Below are positions 1 to 6,728 of a DNA stretch of 18,411 nt, piece after piece. Both the position numbers and the translations under genes were made by a program. The number at the start of each line of letters is the position of its first letter. Position 1 is the first letter of the stretch. The stretch covers positions 1 through 18,411 of the forward strand of contig JBKPND010000083.1 in the NCBI GenBank assembly GCA_046732465.1, in the 5' to 3' direction. The stretch is from DASUPK01 sp046732465 (GTDB lineage: Bacteria; Actinomycetota; Thermoleophilia; Solirubrobacterales; 70-9). The notes beneath the pieces were generated by a model that was not told the origin of the DNA, did no database searches, and was given only the letters and a program-made list of their open reading frames with translations.

Positions 1-533
1 GCCGCTGGCAGGGACAGTGGGAAAAGTCGAAGACGCGGGAGCTGCCGGCGGTGGACGCGGTCCATGAACGACTCTCGGCCCGGATCCCGGAGCAGGGTCC
101 GGCGACCATCGTCCACGGCGACTACCGGCTCGACAACATGATTCTCTCGCCCTCCGGAGAGGTCGCCGCCGTGGTCGACTGGGAGCTCTGCACGCTCGGC
201 GATCCGCTAGCCGACGTCGGGATGCTCCTGGTCTACTGGTCCGAGGCCAGCGACGACTTCATGCCGCTCTTCGCTCCGGCGACGATCGCGCCCGGCTTCC
301 CGACGCGCGACGACGTGCGGGACCGCTATGCAGAGCGATCCGGACGCGACCTGAGCCAGATCGACTTCTTCGTCGCCCTGGGCTTCTGGAAGCTGGCGGT
401 CATCCTCGAGGGGGTCTACGCCCGCTACGCCTCGGGCCAGTACGGCAGGACCGACGAGGGCTTCGAGGAGTTCGCCAAGGTGGTGGAGCGGCTCGCCGGC
501 GCCGCCAAGGACGCGGCGGACCGCCTTCCGTAG
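1..533 (+). CDS. Aminoglycoside-phosphotransferase-fold kinase, ACAD10/11-associated type (5' partial)
   Basis: The reading frame is open from base 3 and enters from outside the window, so the N-lobe and true start are missing. The visible C-lobe carries the APH catalytic loop HGDYRLDN (bases about 117-140) and the metal-binding VVDWE that replaces DFG, followed by LGDPLADVG. The segment just before it, RWQGQWEKSKTRELPAVD, is typical of the APH proteins that accompany ACAD10/11-like acyl-CoA dehydrogenases. Such kinases phosphorylate small hydroxyl substrates, and the best-studied relatives act on 4-hydroxyacyl-CoA rather than on antibiotics. The gene converges with an ACAD10/11-like dehydrogenase only 8 bases away, which supports that role and argues against drug resistance. 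Substrate is inferred; the fold assignment is firm. Confidence 0.88.
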   Translation, partial: RWQGQWEKSKTRELPAVDAVHERLSARIPEQGPATIVHGDYRLDNMILSPSGEVAAVVDWELCTLGDPLADVGMLLVYWSEASDDFMPLFAPATIAPGFPTRDDVRDRYAERSGRDLSQIDFFVALGFWKLAVILEGVYARYASGQYGRTDEGFEEFAKVVERLAGAAKDAADRLP

Positions 534-541
534 CCGACGCG

Positions 542-1795
542 CTAAGCCGGAGCCTTCGCCGGTTCCTCGGCCTGGTCCTCAGCCTCGAGTCGCCTAGCCG
601 CGCGGTTCAGCTCGCGGCGGGCGATCACCATCTTGTGGACCTCGTCGGGGCCGTCGGCGACGCGCAGCATGCGCGAGAAGCGCCACATCCCGGCGAGCGG
701 CGTGTCGTCAGACATCCCGAGCGAGCCGTGGACCTGGATGGCGCGGTCGAGGACGTCCATGACGACGTTCGCGGCGACCACCTTGATCATTGAGATCGCC
801 TGGCGGGCCCGGCGCTTGCCCTCGGTGTCCATCTGCCATGCGGCATAGAGGGTCAGAAGGCGGGCCTGGTCGACCTCCATCCGCGACTTGGCGATGAAGT
901 CCTGGATGAACTGCTTGTCGGCCAGCGGGCCGCCGAAGGAGTCCCGGGAGTTGGCCCGGTCGCACATCATCTCGATGGCGCGCTCGGCGGTGCCGATCGC
1001 GCGCATGCAGTGATGGATGCGACCTGGGCCGAGGCGGTCCTGGGCGATCACGAAGCCCGCGCCGCGCTCGCCGAGCAGGTTCGACTCAGGCACGCGGCAG
1101 TCCGTGTACCGGACCTCGCAGTGGCCGGGACCCTCGTCGTGACCCATCACCGAGACGTTGCGGATGAGGTCGAAGCCCGGGTTGTCGATCGGGACGATGA
1201 TCATGCTCGCCCGCGTGTAGGGAGCCGCGTCGGGATCGGTCACCACCATCGCGATCGCGAACTCGGCGCCATTGGCGCCCGAGGTGAACCACTTGTGCCC
1301 GTTGATCACCCACTCACCGTCGACTAGCTCGGCGCGGGTCTGGAGGGTGGTCGGGTCGGAGCCGGAGACCTCGGGCTCGGTCATCGAGAAGCAGCTGCGG
1401 ATCTCACCGTCGAGCAGCGGCTGGAGGAACTGCTCCTTCTGCTCGGGCGTGCCGTGATCGACGAGGATCTCCATGTTCCCCGTGTCCGGCGCCGAGCAGT
1501 TGAAGGACATGGGGGCGACGATGGGGCTGCGGCCCATCTGCTCGCAGAGCATCCCGTACTCCCAGTTGCTGAGGCCGGCGCCGTATTCCGAGTCCGGCAG
1601 GAACAGGTTCCAGAGGCCCTGCTCCTTGGCGGTGGCTCGGAGCCCGACCAGGATCTCCGGGTAGGGCGTCCCCGGCTTGACTTCGTCGTCGATCGCCCTG
1701 ATCGCCTCGGCCTCGACCGGGTAGACGTGCTCGTCCATGAACGCCTCGATGCGCTCAAGGAGGGACTCGACCTCGGGCGAGGGCTTGAAGTCCAC
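542..1795 (-). CDS. Acyl-CoA dehydrogenase, ACAD10/11-like
   Basis: A 417-residue flavoprotein of the acyl-CoA dehydrogenase superfamily, full length for the bacterial ACAD10/11-like branch (about 400-420). Visible signatures are FSMTEPEVSGSDP (flavin and acyl-CoA contact), INGHKWFTSG, the C-terminal helix motif QVHGSLGMSDDTPLAG, and RVADGPDEVH near residue 379. At the position where classical enzymes have the catalytic glutamate of an EGT motif, this protein has Asp381, as is usual for the ACAD10/11 branch. That branch is linked to 4-hydroxyacyl-CoA handling together with an APH-type kinase, and a fragment of such a kinase converges on this gene. The GTG start lies 10 bases after the RibD-C gene, so it is the last gene of an operon. 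A TAGCGT box 7 bases upstream of the GTG could also give a leaderless transcript. Confidence 0.92.
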   Translation of the reverse strand: MDFKPSPEVESLLERIEAFMDEHVYPVEAEAIRAIDDEVKPGTPYPEILVGLRATAKEQGLWNLFLPDSEYGAGLSNWEYGMLCEQMGRSPIVAPMSFNCSAPDTGNMEILVDHGTPEQKEQFLQPLLDGEIRSCFSMTEPEVSGSDPTTLQTRAELVDGEWVINGHKWFTSGANGAEFAIAMVVTDPDAAPYTRASMIIVPIDNPGFDLIRNVSVMGHDEGPGHCEVRYTDCRVPESNLLGERGAGFVIAQDRLGPGRIHHCMRAIGTAERAIEMMCDRANSRDSFGGPLADKQFIQDFIAKSRMEVDQARLLTLYAAWQMDTEGKRRARQAISMIKVVAANVVMDVLDRAIQVHGSLGMSDDTPLAGMWRFSRMLRVADGPDEVHKMVIARRELNRAARRLEAEDQAEEPAKAPA

Positions 1796-1805
1796 GTGCT
1801 GAACG

Positions 1806-2591
1806 CTACCGGTCGGGCGCCGTCTCGGACATCCCGCGGTAGCGGGCGAAGAGCTCGCTCTCGGATTCGAGCAGCCAGGCGAGCTCGACCACGTCGACGT
1901 CGGGGAGCGCCCCCTCGAGCACCCGCGGGCCCTCGCCGCCGGCGATCTTGGGAGCGATCGTCAGGAAGAGCTCGTCGGCGAGGCCGCCCTCACGCAGGCG
2001 GCCGTGGAGCGTCGGCCCTCCTTCGCAGAGGACCGAGCGGATGCCGCGCTCCTTGCGCAGCCACTCCAGGGCACGGTCGAGATCGACCCCGTCCGGGTGG
2101 CGCTCGACGGTCACCGGCGTGGCCGTCTCCGGGGGCTCCTGATCGGAGGCCGTGAAGATGACGACGCGGCCGCCCCCGTCCGTGAACAGGCCGGCGTCCC
2201 AGGGCAGCTCGAGCCGGTTGGAGATGATCACGCTGAGAGGGTCGTGAGCGAGCCCGGTGCGCTCGCGGTACGCGCGGAGGTCCGGGTCTGAGACCACCCG
2301 GGCGTAGCGCTCGGCGCGCATCGTGCCGGCGCCGATCATCACGGCGTCGACCCGCGTGCGGAGCCGATGCAGCATCTCGGTGTCAGTGGCGCTGCCGATC
2401 GGCCCGGAGCGGCCGTTGATCGCCGCGCGGCCGTCCAGCGTGGTCGCGAAGTTGAGGATCAGGTAGGGGCGATCGTCGTGCGCGAGCGGCGCCAGGTCGA
2501 GTCCCGCGAGCTGCTCGGCGACCGTCGTGTCCGTCCCTTCGGGGAGCAGCCGCCTGACGGGGTGCGTCTCGCCGGGAATCCGGGACGTCAT
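1806..2591 (-). CDS. RibD C-terminal/dihydrofolate-reductase-fold reductase (pyrimidine reductase family)
   Basis: A 261-residue NADPH-dependent reductase of the RibD-C family, which in riboflavin synthesis reduces 5-amino-6-(5-phosphoribosylamino)uracil. Motifs in order are LNFATTLDGRAA (substrate and cofactor strand), DAVMIGAGTMRAERY (cofactor loop) and VLCEGGPTLHGRL (phosphate-binding GGP segment). There is no deaminase domain, so it is the stand-alone reductase form. I chose ATG 2591 because it overlaps the stop of the upstream RpiB-family gene by four bases (ATGA), typical of translational coupling. The frame is open 50 codons further upstream, but that stretch is an Arg-rich shadow of the RpiB gene. 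Many RibD-C paralogues in actinobacteria have no proven riboflavin role, so the exact substrate is unknown. Confidence 0.88.
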   Translation of the reverse strand: MTSRIPGETHPVRRLLPEGTDTTVAEQLAGLDLAPLAHDDRPYLILNFATTLDGRAAINGRSGPIGSATDTEMLHRLRTRVDAVMIGAGTMRAERYARVVSDPDLRAYRERTGLAHDPLSVIISNRLELPWDAGLFTDGGGRVVIFTASDQEPPETATPVTVERHPDGVDLDRALEWLRKERGIRSVLCEGGPTLHGRLREGGLADELFLTIAPKIAGGEGPRVLEGALPDVDVVELAWLLESESELFARYRGMSETAPDR

Positions 2592-3031
2592 TCGGTTTCG
2601 ATCTCGGCGATGTGCTCGACGTTGGCCGCGTCGTCGGCGTCCGCGCTCGGCTCGCCGCCGAACCAGGCGTCGAGGATCTCGGTGAGCTCGGCCTCCGAGG
2701 TTGCCCGCAGGCTGAGCGCCAGCGCGTTGGCGTCGTTCCACTTGCGCGCGCCGTCGGCGGTCTGCGCATCGAGACAGAGGGCGGCACGGACGCCGTCCAC
2801 CTTGTTGGCAGCGATCGAAGCCCCAGTGCCCGTCCAGCAGCAGACGATCGCCTGCTCCGCGCGACCGTCCGCGACGTCTCGGGCCGCGGCCTCGCTGGCC
2901 CAGGCCCAGTCGTCGCGCTCGTCCTCGGCGAGGGCGCCGTGCGGGATCGGCTCGTGGCCGCGCCTGCGGAGCTCCTCCACGACCGCCTCGGCGACGCCCA
3001 CGCGCTCGTCGGCGGCGACAGAAATTCTCAC
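2588..3031 (-). CDS. RpiB/LacA/LacB-family sugar-phosphate isomerase
   Basis: A 147-residue protein of the ribose-5-phosphate isomerase B family, close to the usual 140-160. The family core is clear: the active-site loop VCCWTGTGASIAANKV (family form CGTGxGxSIAANK) and WNDANALALSLR. The N-terminal SDHAG-type motif, which supplies catalytic residues in classical RpiB, is replaced by AADERVG, so the His is missing. This marks a divergent actinobacterial subfamily whose sugar may not be ribose 5-phosphate. It is the first gene of the RpiB, RibD-C, ACAD operon. The GTG start is preceded six bases upstream by TAGTCT, consistent with a leaderless mRNA. Confidence 0.88.
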   Translation of the reverse strand: MRISVAADERVGVAEAVVEELRRRGHEPIPHGALAEDERDDWAWASEAAARDVADGRAEQAIVCCWTGTGASIAANKVDGVRAALCLDAQTADGARKWNDANALALSLRATSEAELTEILDAWFGGEPSADADDAANVEHIAEIETE

Positions 3032-3037
3032 GCAGCC

Positions 3038-3043
3038 AGACTA
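3038..3043 (-). promoter_or_regulatory. Putative -10 box (TAGTCT) of the RpiB-family operon
   Basis: TAGTCT on the minus strand ends six bases before the GTG start of the isomerase gene. This TANNNT spacing places the transcription start at or next to the start codon and recurs at other genes in this window. No convincing -35 hexamer is visible. It abuts the outer arm of the inverted repeat at 3043-3090. Confidence 0.45.
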
Positions 3044-3090
3044 ATCACCCGGCATCCCCGGAAGCGAAGCTGAGGAGATGCCGGTTGATT
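3043..3090 (-). terminator. Long inverted repeat after the sulfotransferase gene (terminator or operator)
   Basis: The arms are AATCA-c-CCGGCATC at 3043-3056 and GATGCCGG-t-TGATT at 3077-3090: 14 bases each with one mismatch, around a 20-base loop. On the minus strand the structure begins inside the sulfotransferase stop codon and ends against the -10 box of the RpiB-family operon. There is no long U run, so factor-independent termination is uncertain. It could instead bind a protein at the operon promoter. Confidence 0.5.
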
Positions 3091-4091
3091 CAGTACTGCT
3101 TCCAGCCGGAGAACGTTCGGCCGGCGAACTCCTGCAGCGCGGCGACGTCCTCGCTGAACTGCGAGATCAGCGAGTCACGGACGGCATCGGGCAACTCGGG
3201 CTTCGGCGCGGAGGGCGCCTCCGGGTCGTGAACGACCTTCTCGACCATCCAGCGAAGGCGCTCGGGGAAGCGATCGAAGTTGCGGTCGAACGAGCGGAAG
3301 CCCGGCAGCTTGATCAGCTTCTCCATGAACTGGTATCGGTCGGACTCCTTGGCGGTCGACTTCTCCCACTCGCGCGAGAACTGCTCGGAGTGGAAGCTTT
3401 CATCGACGCCGGCGAATCGGAACGCTCTGCGCATCGTCTCCTCGCGGTCCGTCTGGAGCTCCTCCTGGGTGATGACCTCGATCTGGGAGCGGTCGAAGCG
3501 CTCGAGGAAGGGCTGGAGCTGCATCCAGTAGCGGGACCGGGTGACGTAGCTCTGGTCTGGGCGGGCGAGCGCCTCGTCCATTGGCCGCGTCTCGTAGCCG
3601 GCGCCGGCCGCGTGCCGCCAGTGGGAGAGGATCCGCGAGATCGGGTCCCGGACCATGTAGATCAGCCGCGCCTCCGGGACGTGCTGGTGGATGCGATCGG
3701 GAACGCCCTGGAAGTAGGGGAGGTTCGTGTAGTGGGGGGAGGACTCGCCGCGGACCGGGAAGCGCTCGTCGAAGCGGCCGCGGTACCAGTCGAGGCCCAG
3801 GTCCCAGTTGAGCTCCTCGACAAAGAAGTTGAGCTCCTTGGGCTTCGACATGTTGACCTCGGGGTGGAGGCCGAGGTAGTGGTGGATGCTCGTCGTCCCG
3901 CACTTGAGCCCGCCGATGATGATCAGGTTCGGCAGCGCGGCGTGGCGGCGCCGGCGCCTGGGCACGCGACCGCCCCGCTTGCGGTCGGCGGCGAAGCGCT
4001 CTCGCGCCCGGTGGCACATCGCCTCGTCGGACGGATCGTGCGTGGCCGGAGGCATGGCTGGAGATTCGACGGCAGCCACGAGGGCGGGCAT
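3090..4091 (-). CDS. PAPS-dependent sulfotransferase family protein
   Basis: A 333-residue cytosolic sulfotransferase-fold protein that would move a sulfuryl group from PAPS to a hydroxyl or amine. The 5'-phosphosulfate loop is PNLIIIGGLKCGTTSIHHYL (residues about 54-73). The 3'-phosphate-binding motif RDPISRILSHWRH (148-160) has its Arg and Ser in place. The acceptor is not predictable; relatives act on glycans, lipids and small metabolites. The start is uncertain. ATG 4091, ATG 4055 and ATG 4019 are all in frame, none with a clear ribosome-binding site, and the first 50 residues include a run of five Arg just before the fold. The open frame further upstream lies antisense to the dehalogenase gene and is not coding. 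The gene is divergent from the dehalogenase operon, with only 36 bases between starts. Confidence 0.88.
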   Translation of the reverse strand: MPALVAAVESPAMPPATHDPSDEAMCHRARERFAADRKRGGRVPRRRRRHAALPNLIIIGGLKCGTTSIHHYLGLHPEVNMSKPKELNFFVEELNWDLGLDWYRGRFDERFPVRGESSPHYTNLPYFQGVPDRIHQHVPEARLIYMVRDPISRILSHWRHAAGAGYETRPMDEALARPDQSYVTRSRYWMQLQPFLERFDRSQIEVITQEELQTDREETMRRAFRFAGVDESFHSEQFSREWEKSTAKESDRYQFMEKLIKLPGFRSFDRNFDRFPERLRWMVEKVVHDPEAPSAPKPELPDAVRDSLISQFSEDVAALQEFAGRTFSGWKQY

Positions 4092-4112
4092 GTTAGCGGC
4101 GGCCAAGCCGCA

Positions 4113-4118
4113 TATGCT
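4113..4118 (+). promoter_or_regulatory. Putative -10 box (TATGCT) of the dehalogenase operon
   Basis: TATGCT lies nine bases upstream of ATG 4128 with no Shine-Dalgarno sequence between, which suggests a leaderless transcript. A short inverted repeat (GCGGC/GCCGC, 4096-4111) sits immediately upstream and could be an operator shared with the divergent sulfotransferase gene. Confidence 0.4.
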
Positions 4119-4127
4119 CGCCCTGCA

Positions 4128-5006
4128 ATGGACGTGTTCCGCACCCCCGACGAGCGCTTCGAAGGCCTCCCCGGCTACGACTGCGAGCCGCACTACGCCG
4201 AGGTCGACGGGCTGCGGCTGCACTACGTCGACGAGTCGAATGACGGCGGCCGTCCGATCGTCTGCTTCCACGGCGAGCCGACCTGGGCCTTCCTCTACCG
4301 GAAGATGCTGGGGCCCCTGGTTGAGGGCGGGCACCGGGTGATCTGTCCCGACTACGCCGGCTTCGGCCGCTCCGACAAGCCGACCGATCGCGGCTGGTAC
4401 ACCTACGACCGCCATCTCGAGCTCGTGGGCGTCGTTCTCGAGGGCCTCGATCTGAGGGATGCCGTGGTCGTGGTTCAGGACTGGGGTGGCCCGATCGGCC
4501 TGCGCTGGGCAGTCGAGAACGCGGACCGCGTCGGCGCGCTGGTGATCCTCAACACCGGCATCTTCACCGGCCGGGTCTCGAAGGGCTTCATGGCCTGGCG
4601 CGAGTTCGCCGAGAAGAACCCCGATCTGCCGGTCGGCTTCGTGATCCAGGGAGCGACGACCACCGAGCTGCCCGAGGACGTCGTCGCCGCGTACGAGGCG
4701 CCCTTCCCGACACCCGAGTCGAAGGCCGGCGCCGCGCAGTTCCCCCTGCTCGTCCCCACCGAGGAGGATGCGCCGGGGGCCCCCGAGATGCGCGAGGTCG
4801 CCGATGCGCTCGAGCGCTGGGAGAAGCCGGCGCTGGTCGCCTTCTCCGACAGCGATCCGGTCTTCCCCTACCCGCGAGCCGGCGAGCGCTTCATCGAGTG
4901 GATCCCCACGGTCACGGACCAGGTGAAGATCGAGGGGGCGGCGCACTTCCTGCAGGAGGACCGCGGAGAGCAGATCGCGGGCGAGATCCTCCGCTTCCTG
5001 GGTTGA
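4128..5006 (+). CDS. Haloalkane dehalogenase (family I, DhlA-like)
   Basis: A 292-residue alpha/beta hydrolase that would hydrolyse carbon-halogen bonds to alcohol and halide. All diagnostic residues are present. HGEPTW (48-53) forms the oxyanion hole. VVVQDWGG (114-121) carries the nucleophile Asp118 and the halide-binding Trp119. An Asp acid lies in FSDSDPVF (about 239-246), and the catalytic His273 is in AAHFLQED. The Asp nucleophile followed by Trp separates dehalogenases from esterases and epoxide hydrolases, and the position of the acid fits family I. I chose ATG 4128 because the protein begins MDVFRTPDERF, as family I members do, and because a TATGCT box precedes it. The stop overlaps the next gene by four bases. 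The natural substrate is unknown. Confidence 0.93.
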   Translation: MDVFRTPDERFEGLPGYDCEPHYAEVDGLRLHYVDESNDGGRPIVCFHGEPTWAFLYRKMLGPLVEGGHRVICPDYAGFGRSDKPTDRGWYTYDRHLELVGVVLEGLDLRDAVVVVQDWGGPIGLRWAVENADRVGALVILNTGIFTGRVSKGFMAWREFAEKNPDLPVGFVIQGATTTELPEDVVAAYEAPFPTPESKAGAAQFPLLVPTEEDAPGAPEMREVADALERWEKPALVAFSDSDPVFPYPRAGERFIEWIPTVTDQVKIEGAAHFLQEDRGEQIAGEILRFLG

Positions 5007-5875
5007 AGCCTGGCCAGATCTCCGAGCAGGTCGACCAGCTGCCTTGGCGTGGTGCGGCGGAGGAGCGGCCATCGCTTCCCGTCCCGCCGGATCCGATGCC
5101 TCTTCTGCTCGGCCGCCGGCTTCGCAAGCGCTGGCGCTGGGTGGGCGCCTTCGCCGACAACCTGATCGTCTTCGCCGCGATCGTCCAGGTCGGACCGGCC
5201 ACGATGACCTTCTGGGGGATCTGGGACCGCGAGCGGCGCCGACTCTGGGAGCGGACCCGCCGCGACCTCCCTGGGCGACGGCGTGATGTGGGCATGCGCG
5301 GGCGTTCGGTTCGCGTTCGTGCGGGAAGCATCGAGTTCGAGTTGGAGTTCGAAGAGGCCTATCCGATCGAGTGCATGTGCCCCAACGGCGAGGGCGGTTA
5401 CTCCTGGACGCGCAAGGCGGCCGGGATGCCGGTGCGCGGCGAGGTCCGGATCGGCCGCCGCACCAACCCGATCGACGGGCTCGGCGTGATCGACGACTCG
5501 GCCGGCTACCACCAGCGCTACACGTCCTGGAAATGGTCGGCCGGGGTGGGGACCGCTCGCGACGGTCGCAAGATCGCCTGGAACCTGGTGACGGGGACCA
5601 ACGACCCGCCGGTCTCGAGCGAGCGCGCGATCTGGGTGGCGGGCCAGCCCACCGAGCCCGGTCCGGTCCAGTTCCAGGGGCTCGGGTCGATCCACTTCGA
5701 GGACGAGTCTCGGCTCAACTTCTCCGCCGAGACCCAGCGCACCCATCACGAGGGCATCCCCCTGCTGGCGCGGTCCGATTACGAGGCCCCCTTAGGCACC
5801 TTCACGGGATCGCTGAACGGGCTCCCCGTCGAGTCGGCGCTGGGGGTGATGGAGGCCCACGATGCCATCTGGTAG
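5003..5875 (+). CDS. DUF2804-like protein
   Basis: A 290-residue protein of unknown function that I place in or near DUF2804. Pointers are the N-terminal PWRG...LPVPPDPMPL, KRWRWVGAFADNL, VGPATMTFWGIWDRE, and a large beta-rich body with SWTRKAAGMPVRGEV and a DDSAGYHQRYTSWKWSAG segment. No signal peptide or membrane helix is evident. The start is the weak point. TTG 5003 overlaps the dehalogenase stop (TTGA) and keeps the PWRG...PMPL region that looks conserved; ATG 5096 would remove 31 residues. It overlaps the next gene by 14 bases. DUF2804 members are suspected to bind lipid-like or hydrophobic ligands, which would fit its membrane-protein neighbours, but this is not established. Confidence 0.75.
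   Translation: MKPGQISEQVDQLPWRGAAEERPSLPVPPDPMPLLLGRRLRKRWRWVGAFADNLIVFAAIVQVGPATMTFWGIWDRERRRLWERTRRDLPGRRRDVGMRGRSVRVRAGSIEFELEFEEAYPIECMCPNGEGGYSWTRKAAGMPVRGEVRIGRRTNPIDGLGVIDDSAGYHQRYTSWKWSAGVGTARDGRKIAWNLVTGTNDPPVSSERAIWVAGQPTEPGPVQFQGLGSIHFEDESRLNFSAETQRTHHEGIPLLARSDYEAPLGTFTGSLNGLPVESALGVMEAHDAIW
5851..5855 (+). promoter_or_regulatory. Ribosome-binding site (GGAGG) of the YihY gene
   Basis: GGAGG inside the end of the upstream gene, six bases before ATG 5862. It fixes that start and explains the 14-base overlap. It is one of the clearest Shine-Dalgarno sequences in the window, as expected for an internal operon gene. Confidence 0.75.
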
Positions 5876-6728
5876 GGAGCAGTGGATCGCCGTCGCCAAG
5901 GCGATCTACAGCCGCTTCGGGGACGTGCAGGTCACTGATCGGGCCGCGGCGATGACCTACTACTCGATCCTCTCGCTGTTCCCGGCGCTGCTGGTGGTCG
6001 TCTCGCTTCTCGCGCTCCTCGGGGCGTACCCGGACACCTACCAGAGCATCTCGAGCACCCTCCGCGACGCGGCGCCGGGCACCGCCGTCGACGCCATCGA
6101 CAGCGCGCTTCGGGATTCGCTCCGCAGCCGCTCGAACGCCGGCGTCCTGCTGGTGGTTGGCCTCGCGCTCGCTCTCTACTCCGCGTCCGGGGCGGTGGGG
6201 GCTGCGGTGCGCGCGCTCGAGTCGATCAACCGGGCGAAGCGCGGGCGGAGCTTCCTGCCCAATCTGGGCGTCCGGCTGGGGCTGACCGTGCTCCTCGCGA
6301 TTCTCATCCTGATCGCGTTCATGGCCGTAGTGGTCGCCGGGCCCCTCTTCGGCAGCATCGCGGAGGCCGCCGGCTTCTCGGACACCGTCGCGGGGTTGGT
6401 GGGCTACCTCCGCTGGCCGATCGGGGCGACGGCGCTGCTGACGGCCTTCGCTGTCGTCTACGCGCTCGCACCGCGGCGCACGCCGCGCCCAGGCGACCGC
6501 TCGCTGAAATCGGTCCTTCCCGGAGCGCTGGTGGGCACCGCCCTCTGGTTCGCGGTTTCACTTCTTTTCACCGCCTACGTCTCTCATTACGGCTCTTATG
6601 ACAAGACGTACGGCACCCTCGGCGCCTTGATCTCCCTGCTGATCTGGCTCTGGCTCGGCAATCTCGCGTTCCTCCTGGGCGCGCTGTTCAACGCCGAGAC
6701 CAAGCAGGTCCGGGGCGAGGCTGAATGA
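5862..6728 (+). CDS. YihY/virulence factor BrkB family membrane protein
   Basis: A 288-residue inner-membrane protein with about six hydrophobic segments, full length for the YihY/BrkB family. Family marks are TDRAAAMTYYSILSLFPALL at residues 24-43, the GAYPD segment, an SGAVGAAVRALESINRA stretch in the middle, and the C-terminal SHYGSYDKTYGTLGALISLL followed by WLWLGNLAFLLGA. The family was once misnamed as RNase BN; its transport or structural role remains unproven. Start ATG 5862 has a good GGAGG at the right distance. The stop overlaps the next start (ATGA), so the two membrane proteins are probably made together. Confidence 0.92.
   Translation: MPSGREQWIAVAKAIYSRFGDVQVTDRAAAMTYYSILSLFPALLVVVSLLALLGAYPDTYQSISSTLRDAAPGTAVDAIDSALRDSLRSRSNAGVLLVVGLALALYSASGAVGAAVRALESINRAKRGRSFLPNLGVRLGLTVLLAILILIAFMAVVVAGPLFGSIAEAAGFSDTVAGLVGYLRWPIGATALLTAFAVVYALAPRRTPRPGDRSLKSVLPGALVGTALWFAVSLLFTAYVSHYGSYDKTYGTLGALISLLIWLWLGNLAFLLGALFNAETKQVRGEAE

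Noticed and set aside
1..533. Antibiotic-resistance aminoglycoside phosphotransferase
   Set aside because: The motif context (WEKSKTRELPAVD, DWELCTLGDPLAD) and the neighbouring ACAD10/11-like gene match the metabolic APH branch.
3078..4127. Long plus-strand open frame running into the dehalogenase
   Set aside because: It is antisense to the sulfotransferase gene, has Val/Leu/Glu/Arg-biased low-information sequence, and no dehalogenase carries such an N-terminal extension.
4092..5072. Minus-strand open frame upstream of the sulfotransferase
   Set aside because: It is the antisense of the dehalogenase; the sulfotransferase fold starts with the PAPS loop near 3930 and needs at most the in-frame ATG at 4091.
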